From positions 1-19,812 of the forward strand of contig MHRQ01000026.1 of assembly GCA_001821015.1 (NCBI GenBank): DNA of 19,812 nucleotides, in the 5' to 3' direction. Origin of the DNA: Candidatus Taylorbacteria bacterium RIFCSPHIGHO2_02_FULL_46_13. GTDB taxonomy: Bacteria; Patescibacteriota; Minisyncoccia; Phycocordibacterales; DSPV01. Within the stretch, counting starts at the first letter, position 1; each line of letters opens with the position of its first letter. Positions 1 through 5,902 of the stretch are shown here, one piece after another. A program made the position numbers and the translations under genes. Below the pieces are notes generated by a model. That model searched no databases. It was given only the letters and a program-made list of their open reading frames with translations, and was not told the origin of the DNA.

Positions 1-26
1 GTTTTGGCTAGCCCAAAGCTTAATAT

Positions 27-350
27 GCGGGCGTAGCTCAGCTGGTTAGAGCGCTCCCCTGTAGATATGCAGCTTTTTGCCTAAAGGCAGATTGAAACTC
101 TCTGGGATAACGGTGAAGGCTAAATCCCGCGCTCGCATAAAGCGAGGGCGGGACATGCGAACACCGTGGGAACCTCTCAAGATGCTTGCCTTAGTAATAA
201 TAAGAAAAGCGAGAGGGCGCCGTAGAGACTAGATACCAGAGCACCTACATTCCGATCTATTGGGACATGGTGAAGATATAGTCCACGCCTTTATGAAAAT
301 ATTGGATACGTGCACGGGAGAGGTCGAGGGTTCAAATCCCTTCGCTCGCG
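27..350 (+). tRNA. tRNA-Asp(GTC) interrupted by a group I intron
   Basis: The exons are 27-62 and 313-350. Spliced, they give a 74-nt cloverleaf: acceptor GCGGGCG/CGCTCGC with one G-T pair, a D arm GCTC/GAGC, anticodon stem CTCCC/GGGAG, loop CTGTCAC and T loop TTCAAAT. The anticodon is GTC and the discriminator is G, as expected for tRNA-Asp. No CCA is encoded. The intron lies between anticodon positions 35 and 36. The gene sits almost at the window edge, so its promoter is not visible. Ala was considered, but the loop and the discriminator G fit Asp only. Confidence 0.9.
63..312 (+). ncRNA. group I self-splicing intron in tRNA-Asp
   Basis: This is a 250-nt insertion in the anticodon loop without an ORF. 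It has the expected boundaries: the 5' exon ends in U and the intron ends in G312. A guide GCAG at 69-72 pairs with exon CTGT at 59-62, giving the U-G wobble at the splice site that group I introns use. Core elements are visible: GTAGAGACTAGATACC at 222-237 (P7/R-like) and AAGATATAGTCC at 273-284 (S-like). Excision would be autocatalytic and restore the tRNA. The subgroup was not assigned. Confidence 0.88.
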
Positions 351-519
351 TAGTTAGTAAAACAACAGCCCTTTAGGACTGTTGTTTTACGTTACGAGCG
401 AGCGCGAGGAGCGGAGCTCCGAGAGGGATTTGAAAAGCTTTTGAGCCTAAAATTGAGCGTGCGAAAATTTTAGCCAAAAGGTGTACTGAAGCTGTAAGTT
501 TCAAATCCCTTCGCTCGCG
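351..519 (+). repeat. hairpin-rich segment ending in a copy of the tRNA-Asp 3' end
   Basis: A perfect 20-bp direct repeat (TTCAAATCCCTTCGCTCGCG) occurs at 331-350, the tRNA 3' end, and again at 500-519. Between them lies a short segment with a long imperfect hairpin: AGGGATTTGAAA near 424-435 pairs with TTTCAAATCCCT at 499-510, with further internal pairing such as TAAAATT/AATTTTA. Tandem copies of a tRNA 3' end are what site-specific integration leaves, but a local duplication or a REP-like repeat would look the same. No integrase gene is in the window. Confidence 0.6.
357..390 (+). terminator. hairpin terminator-like element after tRNA-Asp
   Basis: Arms 357-371 and 376-390 form a 15-bp stem with one mismatch (GTAAAACAACAG paired with CTGTTGTTTTAC). 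It starts 7 nt after the tRNA. The downstream arm is T-rich, so it could end the tRNA transcript or set the 3' processing boundary. No separate U tract follows it. Confidence 0.5.
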
Positions 520-533
520 CATCAAAAAGCATT

Positions 534-563
534 AAACCCCGTTGCAGTGCAGCGGGGTTTTTT
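534..563 (+). terminator. rho-independent terminator
   Basis: The stem AACCCCGTTGC / GCAGCGGGGTT (one G-T pair) has the three-base loop AGT and is followed on the plus strand by six T. It ends 10 nt from the stop of the minus-strand gene at 573, so it probably works in both directions. On the minus strand only a short T run follows. Confidence 0.75.
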
Positions 564-572
564 AATGAGCTA

Positions 573-1871
573 TTAATCGTCCTCGTCATCATTCTCGTGT
601 TGGTCATTCATCTGTCCATAGTGATTGCCATTATCATGCTTGCCGAAGTGTTTGAAGATCATCGCAGTAATGTCTCGCCCGAACCGCTTAACGAGGCCCG
701 GAGGTAAGCCCCCATGCCCTGGGTTGTCAATATGCCTACCGTCTCTCACATCTCTATGAGGTCTCCCATCTCCACGGGTTGAGGTTGCTTGTTTAGTATT
801 GGTAAAGGTACATGTGATGGTATCGCCGGAGCTTAGCGTTAGATTTGCACCCGGTGTGTAGGAAGTGGTAGCGGCATTGTTGAGCACGCAGGTTGCGGAA
901 GTAAGTTTCCAGCCAGCACTTGCAGTTTCTGAAACCCTGTAAACCCCTGGCACGAGTGCTTGGTTGTTAGGTGTGGACTGGTCAGTCAGATCAAAACTTG
1001 CGTAACCGCTTCCCACTGCATTGAAGTGGAAACTTTTCATATTCCCTGAAGGATTAGTTACCTTGTCAACAATAAGGTGTCCTGGTGGGATGGGAGGGGT
1101 CGTGGTCGCTAACACCGCGAGTACTTCACTCTGACAAGAGCTAGTTGCTACGGCGTTATTCTGATCGCCTGAGTACACCGCTTGCCAGTAGAAAAGCCCA
1201 GGCGTGTTGAATTGAATAGTGTCGGAGTTTGGAATACTTGCGTTCGTAACGGTCTTAACACCTGCATTTTGTGCGCCAAGTGTACAGCCAGTGTTACTAA
1301 AGACCGTGTAGGCGACAGTGCCGGTTGCATTAGCTGTTGCATTTGTCAGTGTGGCGCTGTCATGCACCGAAGATCCAGCTAGCACTGATGTTGTTGAGAG
1401 CGTGGTGTTAAGAACAGTATTCGGCGCTGTTACGCTTACTGGAGTACAGTTACCATCTGACGGTGGATAGACGTCGGTCTGTCCGTTGTAGTGCGCCTTA
1501 TACGAGAGCCCACCACTAGTGGTGGTTGTCGCATTTGATTCTGCAGAGCCACTGACCAGCGCTACCGATGACTGAACGAACGCTGTTCCCGTACACGTCG
1601 TGTTGCTGTAAACATTAAAGTCTACCGTTCCAGCGGGGAGTGGATCGGCATTCGTTGAAGTGGCAACGGTTACCTTTGCATGTACCGGTGTGCCTAGATT
1701 GGCTGAACTGATGACATTATGACTCGTGTTATGCATGCTTGTTGTGATGACTGTCCCAGATGCTGCTTGGGCGAATACAGCAAAAACAATTCCGCTTAGT
1801 GCCAGAATTGCCGCTCCTCCTCCCCAGATTACGCCTGGGTTACGGAACCTTTTTAGTATGTCCATTTTCAT
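573..1871 (-). CDS. secreted Ig-like and prealbumin-like repeat surface protein
   Basis: This is a 432-aa exported or surface-anchored protein. Residues about 15-37 are a hydrophobic signal or anchor segment after a basic start. Two related Ig-like modules of about 90 residues follow (about 45-150 and 150-255), sharing a GTV..(Y)..(V/F)(Y/F)SNT.CT pattern and a Y-x-G-D/Q-containing strand. Next is a prealbumin-like (SpaA-type) domain at about 266-360, starting HLIVDKVTNPSG and ending CTFTNTKQ. The last 70 residues are rich in His, Gly, Asp and Arg and end acidic. Such domains are used for adhesion or surface display; no enzyme motif is visible. Two Met codons lie at the start (residues 1 and 3) and I keep the first. 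It has a 100-nt untranslated leader. The domain calls are from pattern recognition. Confidence 0.8.
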   Translation of the reverse strand: MKMDILKRFRNPGVIWGGGAAILALSGIVFAVFAQAASGTVITTSMHNTSHNVISSANLGTPVHAKVTVATSTNADPLPAGTVDFNVYSNTTCTGTAFVQSSVALVSGSAESNATTTTSGGLSYKAHYNGQTDVYPPSDGNCTPVSVTAPNTVLNTTLSTTSVLAGSSVHDSATLTNATANATGTVAYTVFSNTGCTLGAQNAGVKTVTNASIPNSDTIQFNTPGLFYWQAVYSGDQNNAVATSSCQSEVLAVLATTTPPIPPGHLIVDKVTNPSGNMKSFHFNAVGSGYASFDLTDQSTPNNQALVPGVYRVSETASAGWKLTSATCVLNNAATTSYTPGANLTLSSGDTITCTFTNTKQATSTRGDGRPHRDVRDGRHIDNPGHGGLPPGLVKRFGRDITAMIFKHFGKHDNGNHYGQMNDQHENDDEDD

Positions 1872-1898
1872 ATGTTGTGTATTGCATTAGATGAGTAA

Positions 1899-1914
1899 AA
1901 CGCCCTTTGGGGCG
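1899..1914 (-). promoter_or_regulatory. small hairpin in the leader of the surface-protein gene
   Basis: ACGCCC/GGGCGT forms a 6-bp stem with a 4-nt loop, followed by TTTT when read on the minus strand. It lies 28 nt upstream of the start at 1871, so it could be an attenuator-like or weak terminator hairpin. Function is inferred from shape only. Confidence 0.35.
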
Positions 1915-1973
1915 TAAGATTTAAGACGCCTCTCGTGCAAGGAAGTTACGAAGTCGCGCCCTTTTAAGGTGTT

Positions 1974-1999
1974 AGGATAGCAAAGTAAGTATGCGTCAA
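1974..1999 (-). promoter_or_regulatory. possible promoter of the surface-protein gene
   Basis: On the minus strand, TTGACG (1994-1999) is followed after 14 nt by TGC-TATCCT (1974-1979). The spacer is short, but the TGC extension can compensate. The call is tentative. Confidence 0.35.
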
Positions 2000-2042
2000 G
2001 TTTTTACAACATTCACGCAGTGTTCATTTCTAGATATGTAAA

Positions 2043-2072
2043 ATCGCCACACCGCAAGCGTGGTGTGGCGAT
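2043..2072 (-). terminator. rho-independent terminator of the lysozyme-like gene
   Basis: A perfect 11-bp stem ATCGCCACACC/GGTGTGGCGAT is followed on the minus strand by TTTT. It starts 16 nt beyond the stop of the gene ending at 2089, so it is that gene's terminator. Confidence 0.8.
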
Positions 2073-2088
2073 ACTATGTTGGCGGGCA

Positions 2089-2526
2089 TCAATTTTTGAT
2101 CTGCGCCAGAGCTTTTTTCACTTTGGACCAATAGGGGAGTGTGCTTAACTTCTTGTATCCCTGCGGTCCGCCATTCCATACGCGAGCCAGGTCTTCTTCG
2201 CTGGGCTCTCTCCCAAGTCGTGATCGTGTTGCATACATTTCAAGGTATTTTTGACAGATCCAGACCGACTGGGAGCGGTTCCCGATGAGATCTTCAACTC
2301 TCACGCGGGTTCCGAAGCGTCGATTTACATTATCAACGCAGGGCTTTCGGATCTGTAGTGGTCCGTAGGCCCGGTCAGTCATATGACGATCACCAATTGC
2401 GTAGTCATTGCCACGTGATTCTACCTCAATGAGTGCGGCAATCAGCCGACTCTTAGGTGACGGTGCGACAGCTCTCGCTTCCATCGCGGTGATCATTGCT
2501 GCAATGAACAGTACTAGTTTATTCAT
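2089..2526 (-). CDS. secreted lysozyme-like / lytic transglycosylase-like protein
   Basis: This is a 145-aa exported protein. MNKLVLFIAAMITAMEARA is a typical signal peptide with cleavage after ARA. The mature part carries the lysozyme-fold pattern: a helix with the candidate catalytic Glu in LIAALIEVESRG, then a GPLQI turn, a paired Cys set and a closing VWNGGP segment. It probably cuts or remodels peptidoglycan outside the membrane. A longer reading from 2604 is rejected because the promoter at 2570-2597 lies inside it; only the start at 2526 is downstream of the predicted transcription start. It is a single-gene unit with its own terminator. The exact family (SLT or another lysozyme-like clan) cannot be fixed by eye. 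Confidence 0.78.
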   Translation of the reverse strand: MNKLVLFIAAMITAMEARAVAPSPKSRLIAALIEVESRGNDYAIGDRHMTDRAYGPLQIRKPCVDNVNRRFGTRVRVEDLIGNRSQSVWICQKYLEMYATRSRLGREPSEEDLARVWNGGPQGYKKLSTLPYWSKVKKALAQIKN

Positions 2527-2569
2527 TTTCCAGCCTTTCTGCCGGAAAGAGGTGGAACCAACAGATATC

Positions 2570-2597
2570 ACTATATCATATAGATGTATTTTGTCAA
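2570..2597 (-). promoter_or_regulatory. promoter of the lysozyme-like gene
   Basis: TTGACA (2592-2597) and TGA-TATAGT (-10 at 2570-2575) are separated by 16 nt on the minus strand. The predicted start of transcription is near 2563, 37 nt before the ATG at 2526. Confidence 0.75.
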
Positions 2598-2611
2598 CTA
2601 GCATGTTGACA
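2592..2611. promoter_or_regulatory. inverted repeat joining two divergent -35 boxes
   Basis: TGTCAAC-6 nt-GTTGACA is a perfect inverted repeat. It contains the -35 boxes of both divergent promoters, so a dimeric regulator bound here would affect both. It may equally be the simple result of two back-to-back TTGACA boxes. Confidence 0.45.
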
Positions 2612-2633
2612 TTATTATTAAGTAATGTATGAT
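2606..2633 (+). promoter_or_regulatory. plus-strand promoter of a possible sRNA
   Basis: TTGACA (2606-2611), 16-nt spacer, TATGAT (2628-2633). The predicted start is near 2640. The transcript runs into the terminator at 2760-2792 before any convincing gene. Confidence 0.7.
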
Positions 2634-2639
2634 GGTATG

Positions 2640-2792
2640 GTTTGAGAACAAGGTGCTTGAATTCTCGCTGAAGCTAGAATTCCTTAAATTTGGCAAGCCA
2701 GGGTCCGTGTGTATGGTTTTGTCAGATGAATGGTCGCAGTTGCGCAATCACTTAGTTCGAGGCTCCAAGATCACACACCTTGGAGCCTTTTT
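2640..2792 (+). ncRNA. possible small RNA or attenuated leader
   Basis: About 150 nt lie between a good promoter and a strong terminator. The reading frame that crosses it stays open into the downstream gene, but its peptide matches no family I know and would have to read through the terminator. It may be an independent sRNA or a leader whose hairpin controls read-through into the IGPS-like gene. Confidence 0.5.
2760..2792 (+). terminator. rho-independent terminator or attenuator
   Basis: The stem AGGCTCCAAG/CTTGGAGCCT is perfect, with a 9-nt loop and five T in the run that follows. It lies 62 nt upstream of the start at 2854. Confidence 0.85.
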
Positions 2793-2840
2793 ATACCTCC
2801 GTCTCCGACGGGGTGGGCTTATTTCAATATGGCGGTCTGC

Positions 2841-2846
2841 TATACT
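2841..2846 (+). promoter_or_regulatory. extended -10 box, leaderless start
   Basis: TGC-TATACT ends 7 nt before the ATG at 2854, so transcription should begin at or next to the start codon. No clear -35 box is seen. Confidence 0.6.
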
Positions 2847-2853
2847 ATTTTCT

Positions 2854-3408
2854 ATGCAGAAGCGGACTCAAATTATTGCAGAAGTGAAAACCAAATCGCC
2901 GTTTGGTTTTTCTTCGGACAAAAGTTGGGACGATCTTTTTCGTGTCGCAAACGAGATAGGGGATATTATTTCTATTCATACGGACGCGCGCTGGGGTGGG
3001 TCTTTTGATTTAATTAAAAAAGCTAAAAGTTTGACGGATAAGCCCATTCTTGCAAAAGGCATTCATGCAGATGATGCCCTCGTTGAGAAAGCTTTTGAAA
3101 GTGGGGCAGATTGGGTGTTGGTTGTTGGCAGAATTCCTCGTGTTAATCCAGCGAAATGTTTTATTGAGCCGCTAACCTTAGATGAATTAAAACGAATCCC
3201 TGTAGATTTACGTGTTGTCTGGAATAGTAGAGATATCGCTACAGGAGGTCTCAAGCGTGAGACATTTGCGCAGGCGCGAAAGATTTTTGGCGGCTGGTTA
3301 TGTCAGGCAAGCAATATTAAAACCGTTGATGATGTTGAAGAGGGAGCTGACGCAGTTTTGGTGGGCACTCACCTTGTTGAATTTGCACGGTCAATTGAAA
3401 GACTATAG
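2854..3408 (+). CDS. indole-3-glycerol-phosphate synthase-like TIM-barrel protein
   Basis: This 184-aa protein resembles the IGPS (TrpC) barrel. Visible landmarks are AEVKTKSPFG, which matches the family's Glu-x-Lys-xx-SP strand, a PILAKGIH segment where the catalytic Lys of PVLRKDF is expected, GADWVLVV, and GADAVLVGTHLV at the C-terminal phosphate site. It is shorter than the usual 250-270 residues, lacking most of the N-terminal part. Where IGPS has SESGI it reads QASNI, so a conserved Glu is missing. No other trp genes are nearby. It may be a divergent IGPS or a related barrel with another substrate. I start it at 2854, next to its own -10 box, not at the in-frame codon at 2629 that lies upstream of a terminator. 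Confidence 0.65.
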   Translation: MQKRTQIIAEVKTKSPFGFSSDKSWDDLFRVANEIGDIISIHTDARWGGSFDLIKKAKSLTDKPILAKGIHADDALVEKAFESGADWVLVVGRIPRVNPAKCFIEPLTLDELKRIPVDLRVVWNSRDIATGGLKRETFAQARKIFGGWLCQASNIKTVDDVEEGADAVLVGTHLVEFARSIERL

Positions 3409-3447
3409 AAAATAAGTTATTCTAAGTTCGTTCTATTACAAGTATAA

Positions 3448-3711
3448 GCCGTTGTAGCTCAGTTGGTAGAGCAACTCCATGGTAGGACGCTGTCCTTGCC
3501 CCTTGCGTTGGCGACGATGCATTGAATCCCGAATAACGGTTAAAGACCTACACAAGGTCAAGACCGTAGCGTCAGTCATTGCTGGCGCTCGAACGACTGA
3601 CAAGGGTCTGCCTCGTGCAGAAAGATACAGTCTAGCCCTCTTATAAAGTGTTTTAGAAAAAAGAGGTATATGCGAAGGAGTAGGTCGCCAGTTCAATTCT
3701 GGCCAACGGCT
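3448..3711 (+). tRNA. tRNA-Thr(GGT) interrupted by a group I intron
   Basis: The exons are 3448-3483 and 3675-3711. Spliced they form a 73-nt cloverleaf: acceptor GCCGTTG/CAACGGC, D arm GCTC/GAGC, anticodon stem ACTCC/GGAGT, loop ATGGTAA with anticodon GGT, T stem GCCAG/CTGGC. The discriminator is T, the same as in the second tRNA-Thr of this window. CCA is not encoded. The ATG of the next gene begins one base after the discriminator, so the tRNA and the VTT gene share a transcript and 3' processing would expose that start. Confidence 0.9.
3484..3674 (+). ncRNA. group I self-splicing intron in tRNA-Thr
   Basis: This 191-nt intron is inserted directly after the anticodon (between positions 36 and 37). 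The 5' exon ends in U and the intron ends in G3674. P1 can be drawn as GGT-AGGAC (3481-3488) pairing with GTCCT-GCC (3492-3500), with the U-G wobble at the splice site. The S-like core element AAGATACAGTCT lies at 3622-3633. It has no ORF. It differs in position and sequence from the tRNA-Asp intron, so the two are probably separate insertions. Confidence 0.87.
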
Positions 3712-3712
3712 C

Positions 3713-4393
3713 ATGTCCGAGGAAATTAATTTTTTAGGGGGACAGAAACCTTCTTGGCGCGATGCAGCCAAGAACCTTTTATTTATTGCAATCGCCATCG
3801 GTGTTGCATATTGGGTTACGGTTGAAGTAGGTATTGATGACGTGCGTGCGTCGGTAGCGCACGCAGGTGTGTATGCACCGCTTATCATTATTCTACTGAA
3901 AGCAACAACGCTCGTTGTGGTTCCGCTTGGTGGTACACCGCTGTATCCGATTGCGGGCGCACTGTTCGGGTTTTGGCAGGGATTAGGAATTACACTGATC
4001 GGTGATATCCTTGGCTCGTCAATAGCGTTTTATCTGAGCCGATATTTTGGCCGCTCCATATTACGTTTTTTCATGTCGTCGGGGCAGGTTCCGATGGTGG
4101 AACGCCTGATGGAGAAGATGGGTGAACGCAAGACGTTTATTAAAGCGAAATTATTTTTTGCAGGATTTCCCGAAATTTTTGCGTACGCCGCGGGGCTCAC
4201 CGCCGTTTCATTCCCGTTTTTTCTTCTTGTGCACATTGGCGTACATGCGGTCGGCGCCGCTTTGCTCGTTTTGTTCGGAGAGGCACTGGTTTCTGGCAAC
4301 ACGCTTGCCTTTATCGGCGTGGGCATCGTCTCGGCTCTCCTCGCATTCTCTGGCATTTGGTGGTTCCATGCCGATTTGAAACGCTCCGCTTAG
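3713..4393 (+). CDS. TVP38/TMEM64 (VTT domain) family membrane protein
   Basis: This 226-aa integral membrane protein has about five or six hydrophobic segments (around 20-40, 50-70, 82-112, 140-165, 170-190 and 200-220). The VTT/DedA-type signature is visible: GGTPLYPIAGALFGFWQG, then GDILGSSIAFYLSRYFGR, with the paired small-residue re-entrant pattern and conserved Arg. The family is linked to lipid scrambling and membrane homeostasis; the exact substrate in bacteria of this type is unknown. The start follows the upstream tRNA-Thr by one base and there is no room for a ribosome-binding site, so translation may depend on tRNA release. Confidence 0.82.
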   Translation: MSEEINFLGGQKPSWRDAAKNLLFIAIAIGVAYWVTVEVGIDDVRASVAHAGVYAPLIIILLKATTLVVVPLGGTPLYPIAGALFGFWQGLGITLIGDILGSSIAFYLSRYFGRSILRFFMSSGQVPMVERLMEKMGERKTFIKAKLFFAGFPEIFAYAAGLTAVSFPFFLLVHIGVHAVGAALLVLFGEALVSGNTLAFIGVGIVSALLAFSGIWWFHADLKRSA

Positions 4394-4406
4394 TTTTATT
4401 TACACC

Positions 4407-4550
4407 ATGACACAGCAAGAGTTTGAACAACTTTGGGAACACGAACTTAAGGACGAGCTACAAAGCCTTGAAGGTATGCGTATCAAGCAAAAGCACTCTA
4501 TCATTTGGGGGATAGGTGTTGCCGTGGCAATCACCATTTTGTTTATCTGA
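4407..4550 (+). CDS. N-terminal piece of a DUF3137-like membrane protein, ended by TGA
   Basis: This codes for 47 residues: an acidic, probably coiled-coil start (MTQQEFEQLWEHELKDELQ) followed by the first membrane segment, SIIWGIGVAVAITILFI. It ends in TGA at 4548-4550. The next gene continues in the same frame directly after that stop, with what reads as the rest of the same protein. DUF3137-type proteins normally have just this order, N-terminal helix, two membrane segments, then the soluble domain. I therefore read both as one gene broken by a nonsense codon. Confidence 0.65.
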   Translation: MTQQEFEQLWEHELKDELQSLEGMRIKQKHSIIWGIGVAVAITILFI

Positions 4551-5408
4551 TTGTTTGGCAAAATTGATGTGGGGATTCCGATTGCAGTAAGCGCGGTGGC
4601 AGGTTATGCGACGTATTTTGCAATGCATCCGGCGGGGTATCGCAAGTTGTACAAAGAAAAGGTTATCTCTGCTCTTACAAAACGGACCAGATACGGGTGG
4701 ATGCCGGATATGTCCTACTACGGTCAGTTGTTCATTCAGAAAGCGCAAAAAGAACCCATTAGAGCGCTGTTTGATTCTTCTGGATTGTACAACTCTCGTA
4801 TCACCACTTTTCATGTTGATGAAGTTTTTGTGCCGAACGATCTGCCTTCACACATGGCCGAAATTAATGTAGTGAGAGGGTCCGGGAAGCACCGTCAAAC
4901 GGTATTCAAAGGACTGGTATTTGATTTGGATGTATCAAAATCGTTTCTCGGAGAAACCTATATCCGCGCCGAGAACGAGGGTTCGCTCGGGATCCCTATG
5001 GGGAGCACTGGTACTCGGTTGTTGTTTTCAAGTATGCTCAAGACTGCCAAACTGGAGTGGAATGATTTTGAGAAACTTCTTGAAGTGCAGACGAGCGACG
5101 AGACCGAAGCGCGGGAGATTCTTGATCCGCGGTTTATGGAAGTACTGTACGTGTGGTGGAAAGTGCACAAAAAACCCGTCCGCGTAAGCTTCAAAGGCCA
5201 TTACCTGTACCTCGCGATTCCATTCGGGAAAAATATGTTTGAACCAAATCCATTTTTGTCTGTTGATTCGCACAAAAAAGAAATTTGGGAATACCTTGAC
5301 GCGTTTCTCCTCGCTGAAGGATTATTTGTGTATGTGCAACATAAGTATCGCTTAGATATGCAGAAGGGGATGGATGCTTCTTCTGAAAAAGGAAATTCGG
5401 TTACCTAG
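4551..5408 (+). CDS. DUF3137-like membrane protein, C-terminal part after an in-frame TGA
   Basis: This 285-aa frame opens with TTG immediately after the TGA at 4548-4550. It begins with the second membrane segment (GIPIAVSAVAGYATYFAM), then YKEKVISAL, the LYNS.ITTFHVDEVF region and TVFKGLVFDLDVSKSFLGETYI, all of which match the DUF3137 pattern as I know it. The domain is of unknown function. If translation restarts at TTG the product would lack the first membrane helix. No ribosome-binding site is evident. Alternatives are a sequencing error or read-through. UGA reassignment is unlikely because an RF2 gene is present. Confidence 0.7.
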   Translation: MFGKIDVGIPIAVSAVAGYATYFAMHPAGYRKLYKEKVISALTKRTRYGWMPDMSYYGQLFIQKAQKEPIRALFDSSGLYNSRITTFHVDEVFVPNDLPSHMAEINVVRGSGKHRQTVFKGLVFDLDVSKSFLGETYIRAENEGSLGIPMGSTGTRLLFSSMLKTAKLEWNDFEKLLEVQTSDETEAREILDPRFMEVLYVWWKVHKKPVRVSFKGHYLYLAIPFGKNMFEPNPFLSVDSHKKEIWEYLDAFLLAEGLFVYVQHKYRLDMQKGMDASSEKGNSVT

Positions 5409-5421
5409 GGTGTGTTTTTCT

Positions 5422-5450
5422 TTGTCATCACTTGTAAAATGCGCTAGAAT
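5422..5450 (+). promoter_or_regulatory. promoter for the structured leader and tRNA-Thr(CGT)
   Basis: TTGTCA (5422-5427), exactly 17 nt, TAGAAT (5445-5450). The predicted start is near 5457, 140 nt before the tRNA. Confidence 0.7.
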
Positions 5451-5456
5451 GCGCGA

Positions 5457-5597
5457 GTTGGTTGGGAGAAACACCACCTTAGCTCCCAATTTTGCCTGCG
5501 ACTCTTAGAGCAGGTGGAAAATTGAGGATCCCGACCGAAGAGTCGGGAAGTTGGTCCCGTTAGAGCCGGAGTAGCTCAGCTTGCCCTTTAAAATTTT
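5457..5597 (+). ncRNA. structured RNA leader upstream of tRNA-Thr(CGT)
   Basis: Three hairpins follow one another: TTGGGAG/CTCCCAA, AATTTT-CCTGC/GCAGG-AAAATT, and CCCGAC/GTCGGG. They are followed by CCCGTTAGA at 5556-5564 and a tRNA-like 5' fragment GCCGGAGTAGCTCAGC at 5565-5580. I see no ORF. It could be a separate ncRNA processed away from the tRNA, or the debris of an older tRNA gene. It matches neither SRP RNA nor tmRNA as far as I can tell. Confidence 0.5.
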
Positions 5598-5673
5598 GCC
5601 GCCTTAACTCAGTTGGTAGAGTACCGCTTTCGTAAAGCGGGTGTCCCCAGTTCGATCCTGGGAGGCGGCTCCA
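5598..5673 (+). tRNA. tRNA-Thr(CGT)
   Basis: An uninterrupted cloverleaf: acceptor GCCGCCT/AGGCGGC, anticodon stem CCGCT/AGCGG with loop TTCGTAA, anticodon CGT, T loop TTCGATC. The discriminator is T5670, and the next three bases are CCA (5671-5673), unlike the other tRNAs here, so CCA may be encoded or present by chance. Confidence 0.93.
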
Positions 5674-5710
5674 GTTTTGTAGAAAAAGACGCTCCGGAAT
5701 AAAGGCAGGT

Positions 5711-5739
5711 TTGACGTACTTTTTAGCACATGCTAGAGT
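5711..5739 (+). promoter_or_regulatory. promoter of a small RNA
   Basis: TTGACG (5711-5716), 17-nt spacer, TAGAGT (5734-5739), preceded by TGC. The predicted start is near 5746 and the transcript would end at the terminator 5808-5844. Confidence 0.65.
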
Positions 5740-5745
5740 TAATTT

Positions 5746-5844
5746 GGTTATGCATTGGGGGAATTCTCCTCCTACTGGGTTACAAGGTTCGCTTTTGTGA
5801 ACCACTGACGGCTGCCTTATGCAATGTAAGGTAGCCGTTTTTTT
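5746..5844 (+). ncRNA. possible ~100-nt small RNA
   Basis: A promoter and a strong terminator bound a segment without an ORF. It contains a hairpin GGTTC/GAACC near 5786-5803 and an exposed pyrimidine run CTCCTCC just before it, which could pair with ribosome-binding sites. I do not recognise the family. Confidence 0.55.
5808..5844 (+). terminator. rho-independent terminator
   Basis: Stem ACGGCTGCCTTA/TAAGGTAGCCGT (one G-T pair), short loop, then seven T. It isolates the upstream small RNA from prfB. Confidence 0.88.
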
Positions 5845-5890
5845 GTTGTAAGATTGTGATGTTTACAGGATTTACCACTGTACTTTTTGC

Positions 5891-5896
5891 TATACT
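5891..5896 (+). promoter_or_regulatory. extended -10 box of prfB, leaderless start
   Basis: TGC-TATACT ends 6 nt before the ATG at 5903. Transcription should start at the first codon. Confidence 0.6.
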
Positions 5897-5902
5897 AGGT
5901 CC

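Noticed and set aside
2629..2853. Longer N-terminus for the IGPS-like protein
   Set aside because: It would cross a strong terminator and does not resemble the IGPS N-terminus; a -10 box sits right before 2854.
3436..3888. Minus-strand ORF across tRNA-Thr and its intron
   Set aside because: It is antisense to a clear tRNA, a group I intron and the VTT gene and has no family features.
4548..4550. UGA reassigned to an amino acid
   Set aside because: RF2 is present with its SPF motif, and other genes in the window, such as pyrG, end in TGA.
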